Shown here in pieces: positions 17,438 through 24,954 of a stretch of 46,612 nucleotides of DNA. The position numbers were made by a program, and so were the translations under genes. The notes under the pieces are model-generated. The model saw nothing but the letters and a program-made list of their open reading frames with translations. It made no database searches and had not been told where the DNA came from. How positions within the stretch are numbered: the stretch's first letter is position 1; each line of letters opens with the position of its first letter. Origin of the DNA: Sporichthyaceae bacterium (GTDB lineage Bacteria > Actinomycetota > Actinomycetes > Sporichthyales > Sporichthyaceae); the NCBI GenBank assembly GCA_036493475.1, contig DASXPS010000017.1, positions 1 to 46,612 of the forward strand. The letters run 5' to 3'.

Positions 17438-18253
17438 TTAGCCGTTCCTCTTCTTCTTGCTCAGCCCGAGGGCCTTGAACACCGGGTCGTACTTGCGGTC
17501 GGCCACCCGCTCCTTGAGCGGGATGATGCCGTTGTCGGTGATCTTGATGTGCTCGGGGCAGACCTCGGTGCAGCACTTGGTGATGTTGCACATGCCCAGG
17601 CCGTGCTGCTCCTGGGAGATGGCCTGCCGGTCGTTGGTGTCCAACGGGTGCATGTCCAACTCGGCGAGCCGGATGAAGAACCGTGGGCCGGAGAAGGCCG
17701 GCTTGTTCTCCTCGTGGTCGCGGATGACGTGGCAGACGTTCTGGCACATCCAGCACTCGATGCACTTGCGGAATTCCTGACCGCGCTCGACATCGATCTG
17801 TGCCATGCGGTACTTGCCGTCGGGGTCCCGCGGCTGTGGTTTGAAGGCGAGGACCTCCTGCGCCTTCTTGTAGTTGAACGAGACGTCGGTAGCCAGGTCC
17901 TTGATTACCGGGAAGGTGCGCAGTGGGGTGACCACCACGGTCTCGCCCGGCGGCAGCGCGGACATCCGGGTCATGCACATCAGCCGCGGCTTGCCGTTGA
18001 TCTCCGCCGAGCACGACCCGCACTTACCGGCCTTGCAGTTCCACCGCACGGCCAGGTCGTTGGCCTGCTCGGCCTGAATGCGGAAGATGATGTCGAGGAC
18101 GACCTCGCCCTCGTTGACCTCGACGGTGTAGTCGCGCAGGTCGCCGCCGGAGGAGTCGCCGCGCCACACCTTGAACTGCGCGGTGTAACTCTTGGACTTG
18201 TCGACGCCCGGCTGGATGGCCTTCGGGTTGTTCGACGAAACAGTCGCGGTCAC
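17438..18253 (-). CDS. sdhB: succinate dehydrogenase iron-sulfur subunit
   Basis: A 271-aa SdhB. The [2Fe-2S] site is CKAGKCGSC with a fourth Cys in PRLMC; the [4Fe-4S] motif is CIECWMCQNVC, and the last cluster ligands are in MCNITKCCTEVCP. It carries electrons from the flavoprotein to the membrane subunit at the inner face of the cytoplasmic membrane. GTG 18253 overlaps the sdhA stop by 4 bp (GTGA), so it is the last gene of a C-A-B operon. It ends 3 bp from the convergent cyclase gene, and I see no clear terminator in that gap. Confidence 0.93.
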   Translation of the reverse strand: MTATVSSNNPKAIQPGVDKSKSYTAQFKVWRGDSSGGDLRDYTVEVNEGEVVLDIIFRIQAEQANDLAVRWNCKAGKCGSCSAEINGKPRLMCMTRMSALPPGETVVVTPLRTFPVIKDLATDVSFNYKKAQEVLAFKPQPRDPDGKYRMAQIDVERGQEFRKCIECWMCQNVCHVIRDHEENKPAFSGPRFFIRLAELDMHPLDTNDRQAISQEQHGLGMCNITKCCTEVCPEHIKITDNGIIPLKERVADRKYDPVFKALGLSKKKRNG

Positions 18254-20073
18254 TTGGGCTCCTCGAACAGTTCCTTGAGTTCGTCCGGCATGACCGGCAG
18301 GGGCCGGTGGGAGAACGTCACGGTCCCGTCCTTCTCGGACAGGATGATGTTCTGCGAGCCCCAGAACGGATCGGCGGTCGGGTAGTCGTTGCGGGTGTGC
18401 CCGCCGCGGCTCTCCTTGCGCTCGATCGCGGCCACGGCGACCATCTCCGAGCAGAGCAGCATGTTCTGCAGGTCGATGGCCAGGTGCCAGCCGGGGTTGA
18501 ACTGGCGGTTGCCTTCCACGGTCAGGTTCTGCGCGCGGGCCTTGAACTCCTGCAGCTTGGCCAACGCCTCGTTCATCTCATCGGCGTCGCGGATGATGCC
18601 GACGAGCTCGTTCATGGTCGCCTGCAGTTCCTGGTGCAGCTGATAGGGGTTCTCGCCGTTCTCCCGCTCGAACGGGGCGAGCGCATCCCTGGCGGCCACC
18701 TCGATCTGACCGTCGCCGACCTGCGGTCGATTGCCCGTAGCCACGTATTCCGCCGCGTACCTGCCGGCACGTTGGCCGAACACCAGTAGGTCGCCCAGGG
18801 AGTTCCCGCCCAGCCGGTTGGAGCCGTGCATGCCGCCGGCGACCTCGCCGGCCGCGTACAGCCCGGGCACCAGCGCCGCCTGCGTATCGGCGTCCACCTC
18901 GACGCCGCCCATGATGTAGTGGCAGGTCGGGCCGACCTCCATGGGCTCCTTGGTGATGTCCACGTCGGCCAAGTCCTTGAACTGGTGGTACATCGACGGC
19001 AGCCGCTTGTTGATGTACTCCGGCGTGCGCCGCGAGGCGATGTCCAGGTAGGCGCCGCCGGCGGGTGACCCGCGGCCGGCCTTCACCTCGGCGTTGATGG
19101 CCCGGGCGACCTCGTCGCGGGGCAGCAGCTCCGGTGGGCGGCGGTTGTTCTTCTTGTCCTCGTACCACCGGTCGGCCTCGGCCTCGGTGTCCGCGGTGTC
19201 GGCTTTGAAGAACTCCGGGATGTAGTCGAACATGAAGCGCTTGCCGTCTTTGTTCTTCAGGATGCCGCCGTCACCACGCACCGATTCGGTGACCAAGATG
19301 CCGCGCACCGACGGCGGCCAGACCATGCCGGTCGGGTGGAACTGGATGAACTCCATATTCAACAGCGTCGCGCCGACCCGGGCGGCCAGTGCGTGGCCGT
19401 CGCCGGAGTACTCCCAGGAGTTCGAGGTGACCTTGAAGCTCTTGCCGATGCCGCCGGTGGCCAGGATGACCGCGGGCGCCTCGAAGGCGACGAACCGCCC
19501 GGACTCCCGCCAGTAACCGAAGGCGCCCGCGACGGGACCCCTGTTGGTGCCGTGCGCGGCCCCCCCGGTGCCGTCGGTGAGCAGCCGGGTGATCGTGCAC
19601 TCCATGTACACGTCGATACCCAGGGCCACCGCGCGCTGCTGAAGGGTGCGGATCATCTCCAGGCCGGTGCGGTCACCGACGTGCGCCAGGCGGGCGTAGC
19701 GGTGGCCGCCGAAGTCGCGTTGGGAGATCAGGCCGTCGGGGGTGCGGTCGAACAGCGCCCCCCACTCCTCCAGCTCCTGGACGCGCTCGGGGGCCTCCTG
19801 GGCGTGCAGCTGGGCCATCCGCCAGTTGTTCAGCATCTTGCCGCCGCGCATGGTGTCCCGGAAGTGGACCTGCCAGTTGTCATCCGGCCAGACGTTGCCC
19901 ATCGCCGCGGCGATGCCGCCCTCGGCCATTACCGTGTGGGCCTTGCCCAGCAGGGACTTGCAGACCACCGCGGTGCGCGCGCCCGCCTCGTGCGCCGCGA
20001 TCGCCGCGGACAGTCCGGCGCCGCCGGCGCCGATCACGAGAACGTCGTAGCTGTGCCTTTCCAGATCGGTCAT
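18250..20073 (-). CDS. sdhA: succinate dehydrogenase flavoprotein subunit
   Basis: A 607-aa flavoprotein that oxidises succinate to fumarate. The FAD motif VIGAGGAGLSAAIAAHEAG is at the N-terminus; HTVMAEGGIAAAMGN holds the usual covalent-flavin histidine region; EFIQFHPTGMVWPP and ESVRGDGG belong to the substrate site; NRLGGNSLGDLLVFGQRAG is the late FAD-contact motif. ATG 20073 follows AAAGGACC. The gene is 12 bp downstream of the membrane subunit gene. Its size and the single five-helix-type membrane partner resemble the Sdh1-type enzymes of mycobacteria (from memory). Confidence 0.94.
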   Translation of the reverse strand: MTDLERHSYDVLVIGAGGAGLSAAIAAHEAGARTAVVCKSLLGKAHTVMAEGGIAAAMGNVWPDDNWQVHFRDTMRGGKMLNNWRMAQLHAQEAPERVQELEEWGALFDRTPDGLISQRDFGGHRYARLAHVGDRTGLEMIRTLQQRAVALGIDVYMECTITRLLTDGTGGAAHGTNRGPVAGAFGYWRESGRFVAFEAPAVILATGGIGKSFKVTSNSWEYSGDGHALAARVGATLLNMEFIQFHPTGMVWPPSVRGILVTESVRGDGGILKNKDGKRFMFDYIPEFFKADTADTEAEADRWYEDKKNNRRPPELLPRDEVARAINAEVKAGRGSPAGGAYLDIASRRTPEYINKRLPSMYHQFKDLADVDITKEPMEVGPTCHYIMGGVEVDADTQAALVPGLYAAGEVAGGMHGSNRLGGNSLGDLLVFGQRAGRYAAEYVATGNRPQVGDGQIEVAARDALAPFERENGENPYQLHQELQATMNELVGIIRDADEMNEALAKLQEFKARAQNLTVEGNRQFNPGWHLAIDLQNMLLCSEMVAVAAIERKESRGGHTRNDYPTADPFWGSQNIILSEKDGTVTFSHRPLPVMPDELKELFEEPK

Positions 20074-20085
20074 CTACTCGGTCCT

Positions 20086-20910
20086 TTAGAAGAAGCGGGG
20101 GTCATGGAAGGCGCCGGATGCGACCAACGACACGTACGCGTCGGCCAATGCGACCCCGAACAACGAGACCCACGCGATCTGCATGTGACGGGTATTCAGC
20201 TTCGACACCTGCGTCCATGCCCAGTAGCGGATCGGGTGCTTGCTGAAGTGGTTCAGGCGCCCGCCCATCGCGTGCCGGCAGGAGTGGCAGGACAGGCTGT
20301 AGAGCCACAGCAGCGTCGCGTTGGTGAGCAGCACCAGCGAGCCCAGGCCCATGTGGCCCCAGCCCGCGCCGCCGTGCGCGTGCGCCAGTCCCGCCTCCTG
20401 CTTGAACGAATGAATCGCGTCCCAGGACAGGATCACGTTGAGGACCAAGCCCAGGTAGAAGAAGTACCGGTGGAGGTTCTGCCCGATCAGCGGGAGGCGG
20501 GTCTCGCCGGTGTACTTCGCGTGCGGCTCGGCCACCGCGCAGCCGGGCGGCGACTGCCAGAACGACCGGTAGTAGGCCTTCCGGTAGTAGTAACAGGTCA
20601 GCCGGAAGCCCAGCGGCACCACCAGGATGATCAGCGCCGGGGACAGTGCCCACCAGTGCCCGATCGGGGTCCCGAAGTCATCCGCGCCCGACCGGCAGCG
20701 CTCGACGACGCACGGCGAGTAGAACGGGGAGAGCAGGTGGCTCTTCTCCTGGACGTACGCCGTGTTGATGAACGCCCGAATGGTCGAGTAGATGACGACC
20801 GAGACCAGGACCACGACGGTGATCAGCGGCTGCAACCACCAGCGGTCCCGGCGTAGCGTCCGGGCGGCGATCTGCGCGCGTCCCGGCGAAAAGACTCCGG
20901 TACCAGCCAT
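20086..20910 (-). CDS. sdhC: succinate dehydrogenase cytochrome b-type membrane subunit
   Basis: A 274-aa protein with about five membrane spans: WLQPLITVVVLVSVVIYSTI, WALSPALIILVVPLGFRLTC, YFFYLGLVLNVILSW, LGSLVLLTNATLLWLYSLSC and QIAWVSLFGVALADAYVSL. Several histidines near span ends (QNLHRYF, CHSCRHAMGG, TRHMQIAW) are candidate haem ligands. It anchors SdhAB and passes electrons to menaquinone. ATG 20910 is chosen because AGGAG lies nine bases upstream; an ORF start at 20973 adds 21 residues with no ribosome site. First gene of the operon, with a CRP/GlxR-like site about 105 bp upstream. Confidence 0.85.
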   Translation of the reverse strand: MAGTGVFSPGRAQIAARTLRRDRWWLQPLITVVVLVSVVIYSTIRAFINTAYVQEKSHLLSPFYSPCVVERCRSGADDFGTPIGHWWALSPALIILVVPLGFRLTCYYYRKAYYRSFWQSPPGCAVAEPHAKYTGETRLPLIGQNLHRYFFYLGLVLNVILSWDAIHSFKQEAGLAHAHGGAGWGHMGLGSLVLLTNATLLWLYSLSCHSCRHAMGGRLNHFSKHPIRYWAWTQVSKLNTRHMQIAWVSLFGVALADAYVSLVASGAFHDPRFF

Positions 20911-21007
20911 GAATTCGGCACTCCTGCGAAGGGATCCGGTCGGTGCACCCGATGCCGGTCGTGGCGGCATCATCCCGCACTTGATGACCCGCCAGTAAAG
21001 CGGGCTG

Positions 21008-21023
21008 TGTGCCAGTTGTCACA
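21008..21023. promoter_or_regulatory. CRP/GlxR-like palindrome
   Basis: TGTGCCAGTTGTCACA is a 16-bp near-palindrome (6 of 8 pairs match) that differs from the classic CRP/GlxR form TGTGA-N6-TCACA mainly at one position of the left half. It lies in the 242-bp gap between sdhC (minus) and tmsA (plus), about 105 bp upstream of sdhC and 137 bp upstream of tmsA. GlxR/CRP control of sdh operons is known in corynebacteria; use here is inferred. Confidence 0.45.
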
Positions 21024-21152
21024 TGGCGGCAACACGATTCCGAAACGTGCGGACACCGCCCCGTCGTGTGCGCAGCGTCACGGCGCCCGGACCCCCGAAT
21101 TGCCTCCCTGGACCCCCTCCCGGACACTTGGTGGATGGGGAGTTCTCCAGCG

Positions 21153-22514
21153 ATGGATGCCGGTCACGCGCAGCGGGTGGCCGCGCTGGTCGAGCAGTAC
21201 GCCGCGATCCCGCCGGACGCCCCGGTGCGCCTTGCCAAGCGCACCTCGAACCTGTTCCGCGAGCGCGCCCGTAACGAAGGGCCGCGGCTGGACGTGCGGC
21301 CCTTCGAGCACGTGCTGGCGGTCGACCCGGCGACCCGCACGGCCTCGGTCGAGGGCATGGTCACCTACGAGGCGTTGGTGGACGCCACGCTGCCCCACGG
21401 GCTGATGCCCAAGGTGGTGCCGCAGCTGAAGACGATCACTCTCGGTGGCGCGGTAACCGGGCTGGGCATCGAGTCCAGCTCGTTCCGCAACGGCTGCCCG
21501 CACGAGTCGGTCCTCGAAATGGAGATCCTCACCGCCGACGGTCGGGTGATCATCGCGCGGCCCGATGGGGAGCACGCCGACCTGTTCCGCGCCTTCCCCA
21601 ACTCCTACGGCACGCTGGGTTACGCGCTGCGGCTGGAGATCGAACTGGAGCCGGTCAAGCCCTACGTGAAGTTGCGCCACGTCCGCCATCGGGACGCGGC
21701 GACATTCTTCGCGGCGATGGATGAGGCGTGCCGCACCCGCAACCACGACGGTGAGGGGGTGGACTTCGTCGACGGCACGGTGTTCTCCGATACCGAGATG
21801 TACCTGACGCTAGGTCAGTTCGTCGACGAGGCACCGTTTCTCTCCGACTACACGTGGATGCACATCTACTACCGATCTCTCCAGACCTACGGCGAGGACT
21901 ACCTGACCACGCGGGATTACCTGTGGCGCTGGGACACCGACTGGTTCTGGTGCTCGCGTGCGTTCGGGGTGCAGAAGCCGTGGGTGCGTCGGTTGATGGG
22001 CCGTCGCCTGCTGCGCTCGGACGTCTACTGGCGCATCGTCGCGCTGGAGCGGCGGACCCACCTCAACGCCCGCATCGAGCGCCTGCGCGGCAAGCCCGCG
22101 CGCGAGGAGGTTGTGCAGGACGTCGAGGTGCCGATCGGCCGGGCAGCGGAGTTCCTGGACTTCTTCCTGCGCGAGATCGCGATCGAACCGATCTGGGTGT
22201 GCCCGCTGCAGCAGAGCGCCCGGGATGTGGAGTGGCCGCTGTACACGTTCACTCCCGGCACGCTCTACGTGAACTTCGGCTTCTGGTCCGCGGTGGATCT
22301 GGAACCGGGCGAGCCGGACGGCACGCACAACCGGATGATCGAGGCCAAGGTCAGCGAGTTGGGCGGGCGCAAGTCGCTGTACTCCACCGCGTTCTATACC
22401 CCGGAGGAGTTCTGGCGGTTGTACAACGGCCCGGTCTATGAGGTCGTGAAGAAGAGCTACGACCCCGGTGGTCGGTTGCTCGATCTGTACGCCAAGTGCG
22501 TCGGCAGACAGTGA
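21153..22514 (+). CDS. tmsA: FAD-binding oxidoreductase, 10-methyl fatty acid synthesis (TmsA/BfaA type)
   Basis: A 453-aa PCMH-type FAD enzyme related to plant/animal sterol delta-24 reductase. FAD-contact regions are visible at VEGMVTYEALVDATLPHG (about 65-82) and ITLGGAVTGLGIESSSFRNG (about 95-114). It is directly followed by a cyclopropane-synthase-like methyltransferase gene. This pairing is the known route to 10-methyl branched acids such as tuberculostearic acid: the methyltransferase makes a 10-methylene acyl phospholipid and the flavoenzyme reduces it. ATG 21153 has GGGGAG upstream; ATG 21135 is an alternative. Gene naming follows work on BfaA/TmsA; the assignment rests on domain plus neighbour. 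Confidence 0.82.
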   Translation: MDAGHAQRVAALVEQYAAIPPDAPVRLAKRTSNLFRERARNEGPRLDVRPFEHVLAVDPATRTASVEGMVTYEALVDATLPHGLMPKVVPQLKTITLGGAVTGLGIESSSFRNGCPHESVLEMEILTADGRVIIARPDGEHADLFRAFPNSYGTLGYALRLEIELEPVKPYVKLRHVRHRDAATFFAAMDEACRTRNHDGEGVDFVDGTVFSDTEMYLTLGQFVDEAPFLSDYTWMHIYYRSLQTYGEDYLTTRDYLWRWDTDWFWCSRAFGVQKPWVRRLMGRRLLRSDVYWRIVALERRTHLNARIERLRGKPAREEVVQDVEVPIGRAAEFLDFFLREIAIEPIWVCPLQQSARDVEWPLYTFTPGTLYVNFGFWSAVDLEPGEPDGTHNRMIEAKVSELGGRKSLYSTAFYTPEEFWRLYNGPVYEVVKKSYDPGGRLLDLYAKCVGRQ

Positions 22515-22524
22515 GGAGGCCGCT

Positions 22525-23781
22525 GTGGCCCGCACGGGCATAGCGTCGGTGTTCGCCCGGGTGCTGGACCCGAGAACGCCGGTCCGGGTGATCGCGTTCG
22601 ACGGCTCCACCGCCGGGCCACCCGACGCCGAGGTCACCCTGGAGCTGTGCAACCCCACCGCGTTGAGCTACCTGCTGTCCTCACCCGGCGAATTGGGTCT
22701 GGCCCGCGCCTACGTCACCGGGCATCTGAAGGTGCACGGCGACCTGTACCTGGCGCTGACCGCGCTGTCCGCGGGCGGTGAGGCGCTCAGCCGCCGCGAC
22801 CGCATCGACCTGCTGCGCGACTTCGGCCTGCGGCACCTGCGCCCGGTGCAAGCACCGCCCGAGGAGGTCATCAAGCGCCCGGCGCTGGACTGGGTCGGGC
22901 GGCACACGAAACTGCGTGACAGCAAGGCGATCAGCCACCACTACGACGTGTCCAACCGCTTCTATGAGTGGGTGCTCGGGCGGTCGATGTCCTACACCTG
23001 CGCCTGCTTCGGAAAGCCGGACTCCTCCTTGGAGGAGGCGCAGTGGAACAAGCACGATCTGGTTGCGCGCAAGCTCGGTCTGCAATCCAGCATGCGGTTG
23101 CTGGACGTGGGCTGCGGCTGGGGCGGCATGGTCATGCACGCGGCCAAGGAATACGGGGTGCAGGCGCTGGGCGTCACGCTGTCCGCCCAACAGGCTGCCT
23201 GGGCGCAGCGTGCCATCGCCGACCGCGGCCTGTCCGACCTGGCCGAGGTGCGCCATCTGGACTATCGCGATGTGCCCGAGGACAACTTCGACGCGATCTC
23301 CTCGATCGGACTCACCGAGCACATCGGCGCCAAGCAGCTGCCGGGCTACTTCACCTTCCTGCGCGGCAAACTGCGTCCACAGGGACGCATTCTCAACCAC
23401 TGCATCACTCGCCCGGCGACGTCCTATCCGGCCAGGGCCGGCAAGTTCATCGACCGCTACGTGTTCCCGGACGGGGAGCTGGAGGCGGTCGGCGAGATCG
23501 TCTCGGCGATGCAGGGCAGCGGGCTCGAGGTGCGCCACGAGGAGAACCTGCGGGAGCACTACGCGATGACGCTGCGCGGCTGGTGCGACAACCTCGTCGA
23601 CAACTGGGACGACGCGGTCGCCGAGGTCGGCGCCAACCGCGCCCGGGTGTGGCTGCTGTACATGGCCGCCTGCCGGGTCGGCTTCGACTCCCGGGTGATC
23701 GAACTGCACCAGGTCCTCGGCGTGCGCTGCGATGACACCGGCAATGCCAACATGCCCCTGCGCCCGGACTGGAGTAACTGA
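22525..23781 (+). CDS. tmsB: SAM-dependent fatty acyl methyltransferase (TmsB/BfaB/UfaA1 type)
   Basis: A 418-aa cyclopropane-fatty-acyl-phospholipid synthase-family enzyme. Family stretches are ISHHYDVSNRFYEWVLG, MSYTCACF, the SAM-binding LLDVGCGWGGMVMHAA and the EHIG motif (SSIGLTEHIG) that in this family helps bind the bicarbonate ion. It transfers a methyl group from SAM to C-10 of an unsaturated acyl chain of phospholipids at the inner membrane face. GTG 22525 follows GAGGAGG by five bases and lies 10 bp after tmsA, so the two form an operon. Its stop codon sits in the loop/right arm of a strong hairpin. Confidence 0.85.
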   Translation: MARTGIASVFARVLDPRTPVRVIAFDGSTAGPPDAEVTLELCNPTALSYLLSSPGELGLARAYVTGHLKVHGDLYLALTALSAGGEALSRRDRIDLLRDFGLRHLRPVQAPPEEVIKRPALDWVGRHTKLRDSKAISHHYDVSNRFYEWVLGRSMSYTCACFGKPDSSLEEAQWNKHDLVARKLGLQSSMRLLDVGCGWGGMVMHAAKEYGVQALGVTLSAQQAAWAQRAIADRGLSDLAEVRHLDYRDVPEDNFDAISSIGLTEHIGAKQLPGYFTFLRGKLRPQGRILNHCITRPATSYPARAGKFIDRYVFPDGELEAVGEIVSAMQGSGLEVRHEENLREHYAMTLRGWCDNLVDNWDDAVAEVGANRARVWLLYMAACRVGFDSRVIELHQVLGVRCDDTGNANMPLRPDWSN

Positions 23782-23796
23782 GTCCGGGCGCAGGGG
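23755..23796. terminator. perfect 16-bp hairpin at the end of tmsB
   Basis: CCCCTGCGCCCGGACT at 23755-23770 is the exact reverse complement of 23781-23796, with a 10-nt loop. The left arm codes for the last residues of TmsB and the TGA (23779-23781) is at the loop/right-arm border. The formate/nitrite channel gene ends 19 bp further on the other strand, so the hairpin can serve both directions. Confidence 0.8.
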
Positions 23797-23815
23797 TGGC
23801 GCTGCCCCGCGCCGC

Positions 23816-24679
23816 TCAGGTGGTGGCCGGCTCCAGGGCCTCGGCACGCCGGTGCCGAATTACGGCCGGTGCCGGCTCCTCGGCCTGACCGGGCCGTGCG
23901 GGCGCCGCGATCAGGTAGGGGATCGCGACGAGTACGGCGCCGCCCACGATGTTGCCGGGAACGGTCAGCAGGAGGTTGTGCCCGAGATCACTCCACTGCG
24001 CCGTGCCCTGGAAGATGGCCAGGGAGAAGATCGTGACATTCGCGATCGAGTGGTCGTAGCCGGTCGCGATGAACGCGAGCAGCGCCCAGAAGAGCACGAT
24101 GCACTTGGCCGAGTCACTGGTCGCCCGCGAGGCCATCCACATGCCCAGGCAGACGAGCATGTTGCACAGCACCGCGCGCCAGAACAGCTGCCCGTCGGTG
24201 GCGGCGATCTTGCCGTGCGCGATGGTGTTGATCATGGCCGCGCCGGGTGCCGGCTTGCCGGGCTTGCTGCCCGCCGCGAGGGCCCCGGAGCCGTAGACCA
24301 TCGCGGCGAAGCCGATGGAACCGGCGATGTTGCCGACCAGCGAGGCGACGTTCACGGCGATCGCGTCGAGGAGGCTGACGCGGCCGCGGAGCCAGCCGAT
24401 GGTCATGATCATGTTGTTACCGGTGAACAGCTCCGCGCCGGCGAACACCACCAGCGTCAGCGCGATGCCGAAGACGGCACCGCCGGTCAATTTGGTGGCC
24501 GGTGAGTTCGCGGCGGCTAGGGGTCCGGCGGCAGCGGCGAGCAGGACCACCGCGACCCCGACGTAGGCACCGGCGAGCATCGCGCTGATCAGGTAGCGGG
24601 GCAGGTTGCGGGCCGCTACGGCCTTGTCTGCGGCCAGTTCGGCGGCGTCGTCGACAGATTGGGGGATGGGCTGAGGCAC
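23816..24679 (-). CDS. formate/nitrite transporter family channel
   Basis: A 287-aa FNT protein with six spans. Family signatures are FGIALTLVVFAGAELFTGNNM (first repeat) and IATGYDHSIANVTIFSLAIF (second repeat), the latter carrying the central pore histidine. The loop between repeats is longer than usual (SGALAAGSKPGKPAPGAAMI). It moves small monovalent anions such as formate, nitrite or hydrosulfide through the cytoplasmic membrane; I cannot tell which. GTG 24679 follows GGAGGACC. Upstream (24705-24727) an imperfect TAAAAGAC/GTCGTTTTA inverted repeat could be an operator. The gene is convergent with tmsB. Confidence 0.87.
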   Translation of the reverse strand: MPQPIPQSVDDAAELAADKAVAARNLPRYLISAMLAGAYVGVAVVLLAAAAGPLAAANSPATKLTGGAVFGIALTLVVFAGAELFTGNNMIMTIGWLRGRVSLLDAIAVNVASLVGNIAGSIGFAAMVYGSGALAAGSKPGKPAPGAAMINTIAHGKIAATDGQLFWRAVLCNMLVCLGMWMASRATSDSAKCIVLFWALLAFIATGYDHSIANVTIFSLAIFQGTAQWSDLGHNLLLTVPGNIVGGAVLVAIPYLIAAPARPGQAEEPAPAVIRHRRAEALEPATT

Positions 24680-24833
24680 GAGGACGGTCCTCCCGGACGA
24701 GCGATAAAAGACTGGCTGGTCGTTTTACTGTGAGCTCGACCGTAGGCAGCCGGTGTTTCCGTCCCGCGGAATTGGCGTTACGAGGTTGCTACCGCGTTCT
24801 ACCCGGATGGCGGGGCAGGGGTGCGGGAAGCCC

Positions 24834-24868
24834 GAAGGCCCCCCGCAACGCTGGTGCGGAGGGCCTTC
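24834..24868. terminator. 14-bp hairpin terminator
   Basis: Left arm 24834-24847 and right arm 24855-24868 pair over 14 bp with one C-A mismatch, around a 7-nt loop. It lies 73 bp after the stop of the LivK-like gene on the minus strand and before the FNT gene, so it probably ends that transcript. No T-tract follows, as is common at high GC. Confidence 0.7.
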
Positions 24869-24885
24869 GAGGTGGTGCAGGAACC

Positions 24886-24954
24886 GCTTACTTCCAGGTG
24901 TTCGCTTCGCTCAACCCTGTTCGATCGCTCTGCGCTCGGCTCACTTCCAGGTGT
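24886..24954. repeat. short direct repeat of a gene 3' end
   Basis: Sixteen bases at 24939-24954, which contain the last codons (TWK) and stop of the LivK-like gene on the minus strand, recur with one change at 24886-24901. The first copy would again read T-W-K-stop. The units are 53 bp apart. This looks like a local duplication of the gene tail. Confidence 0.55.
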
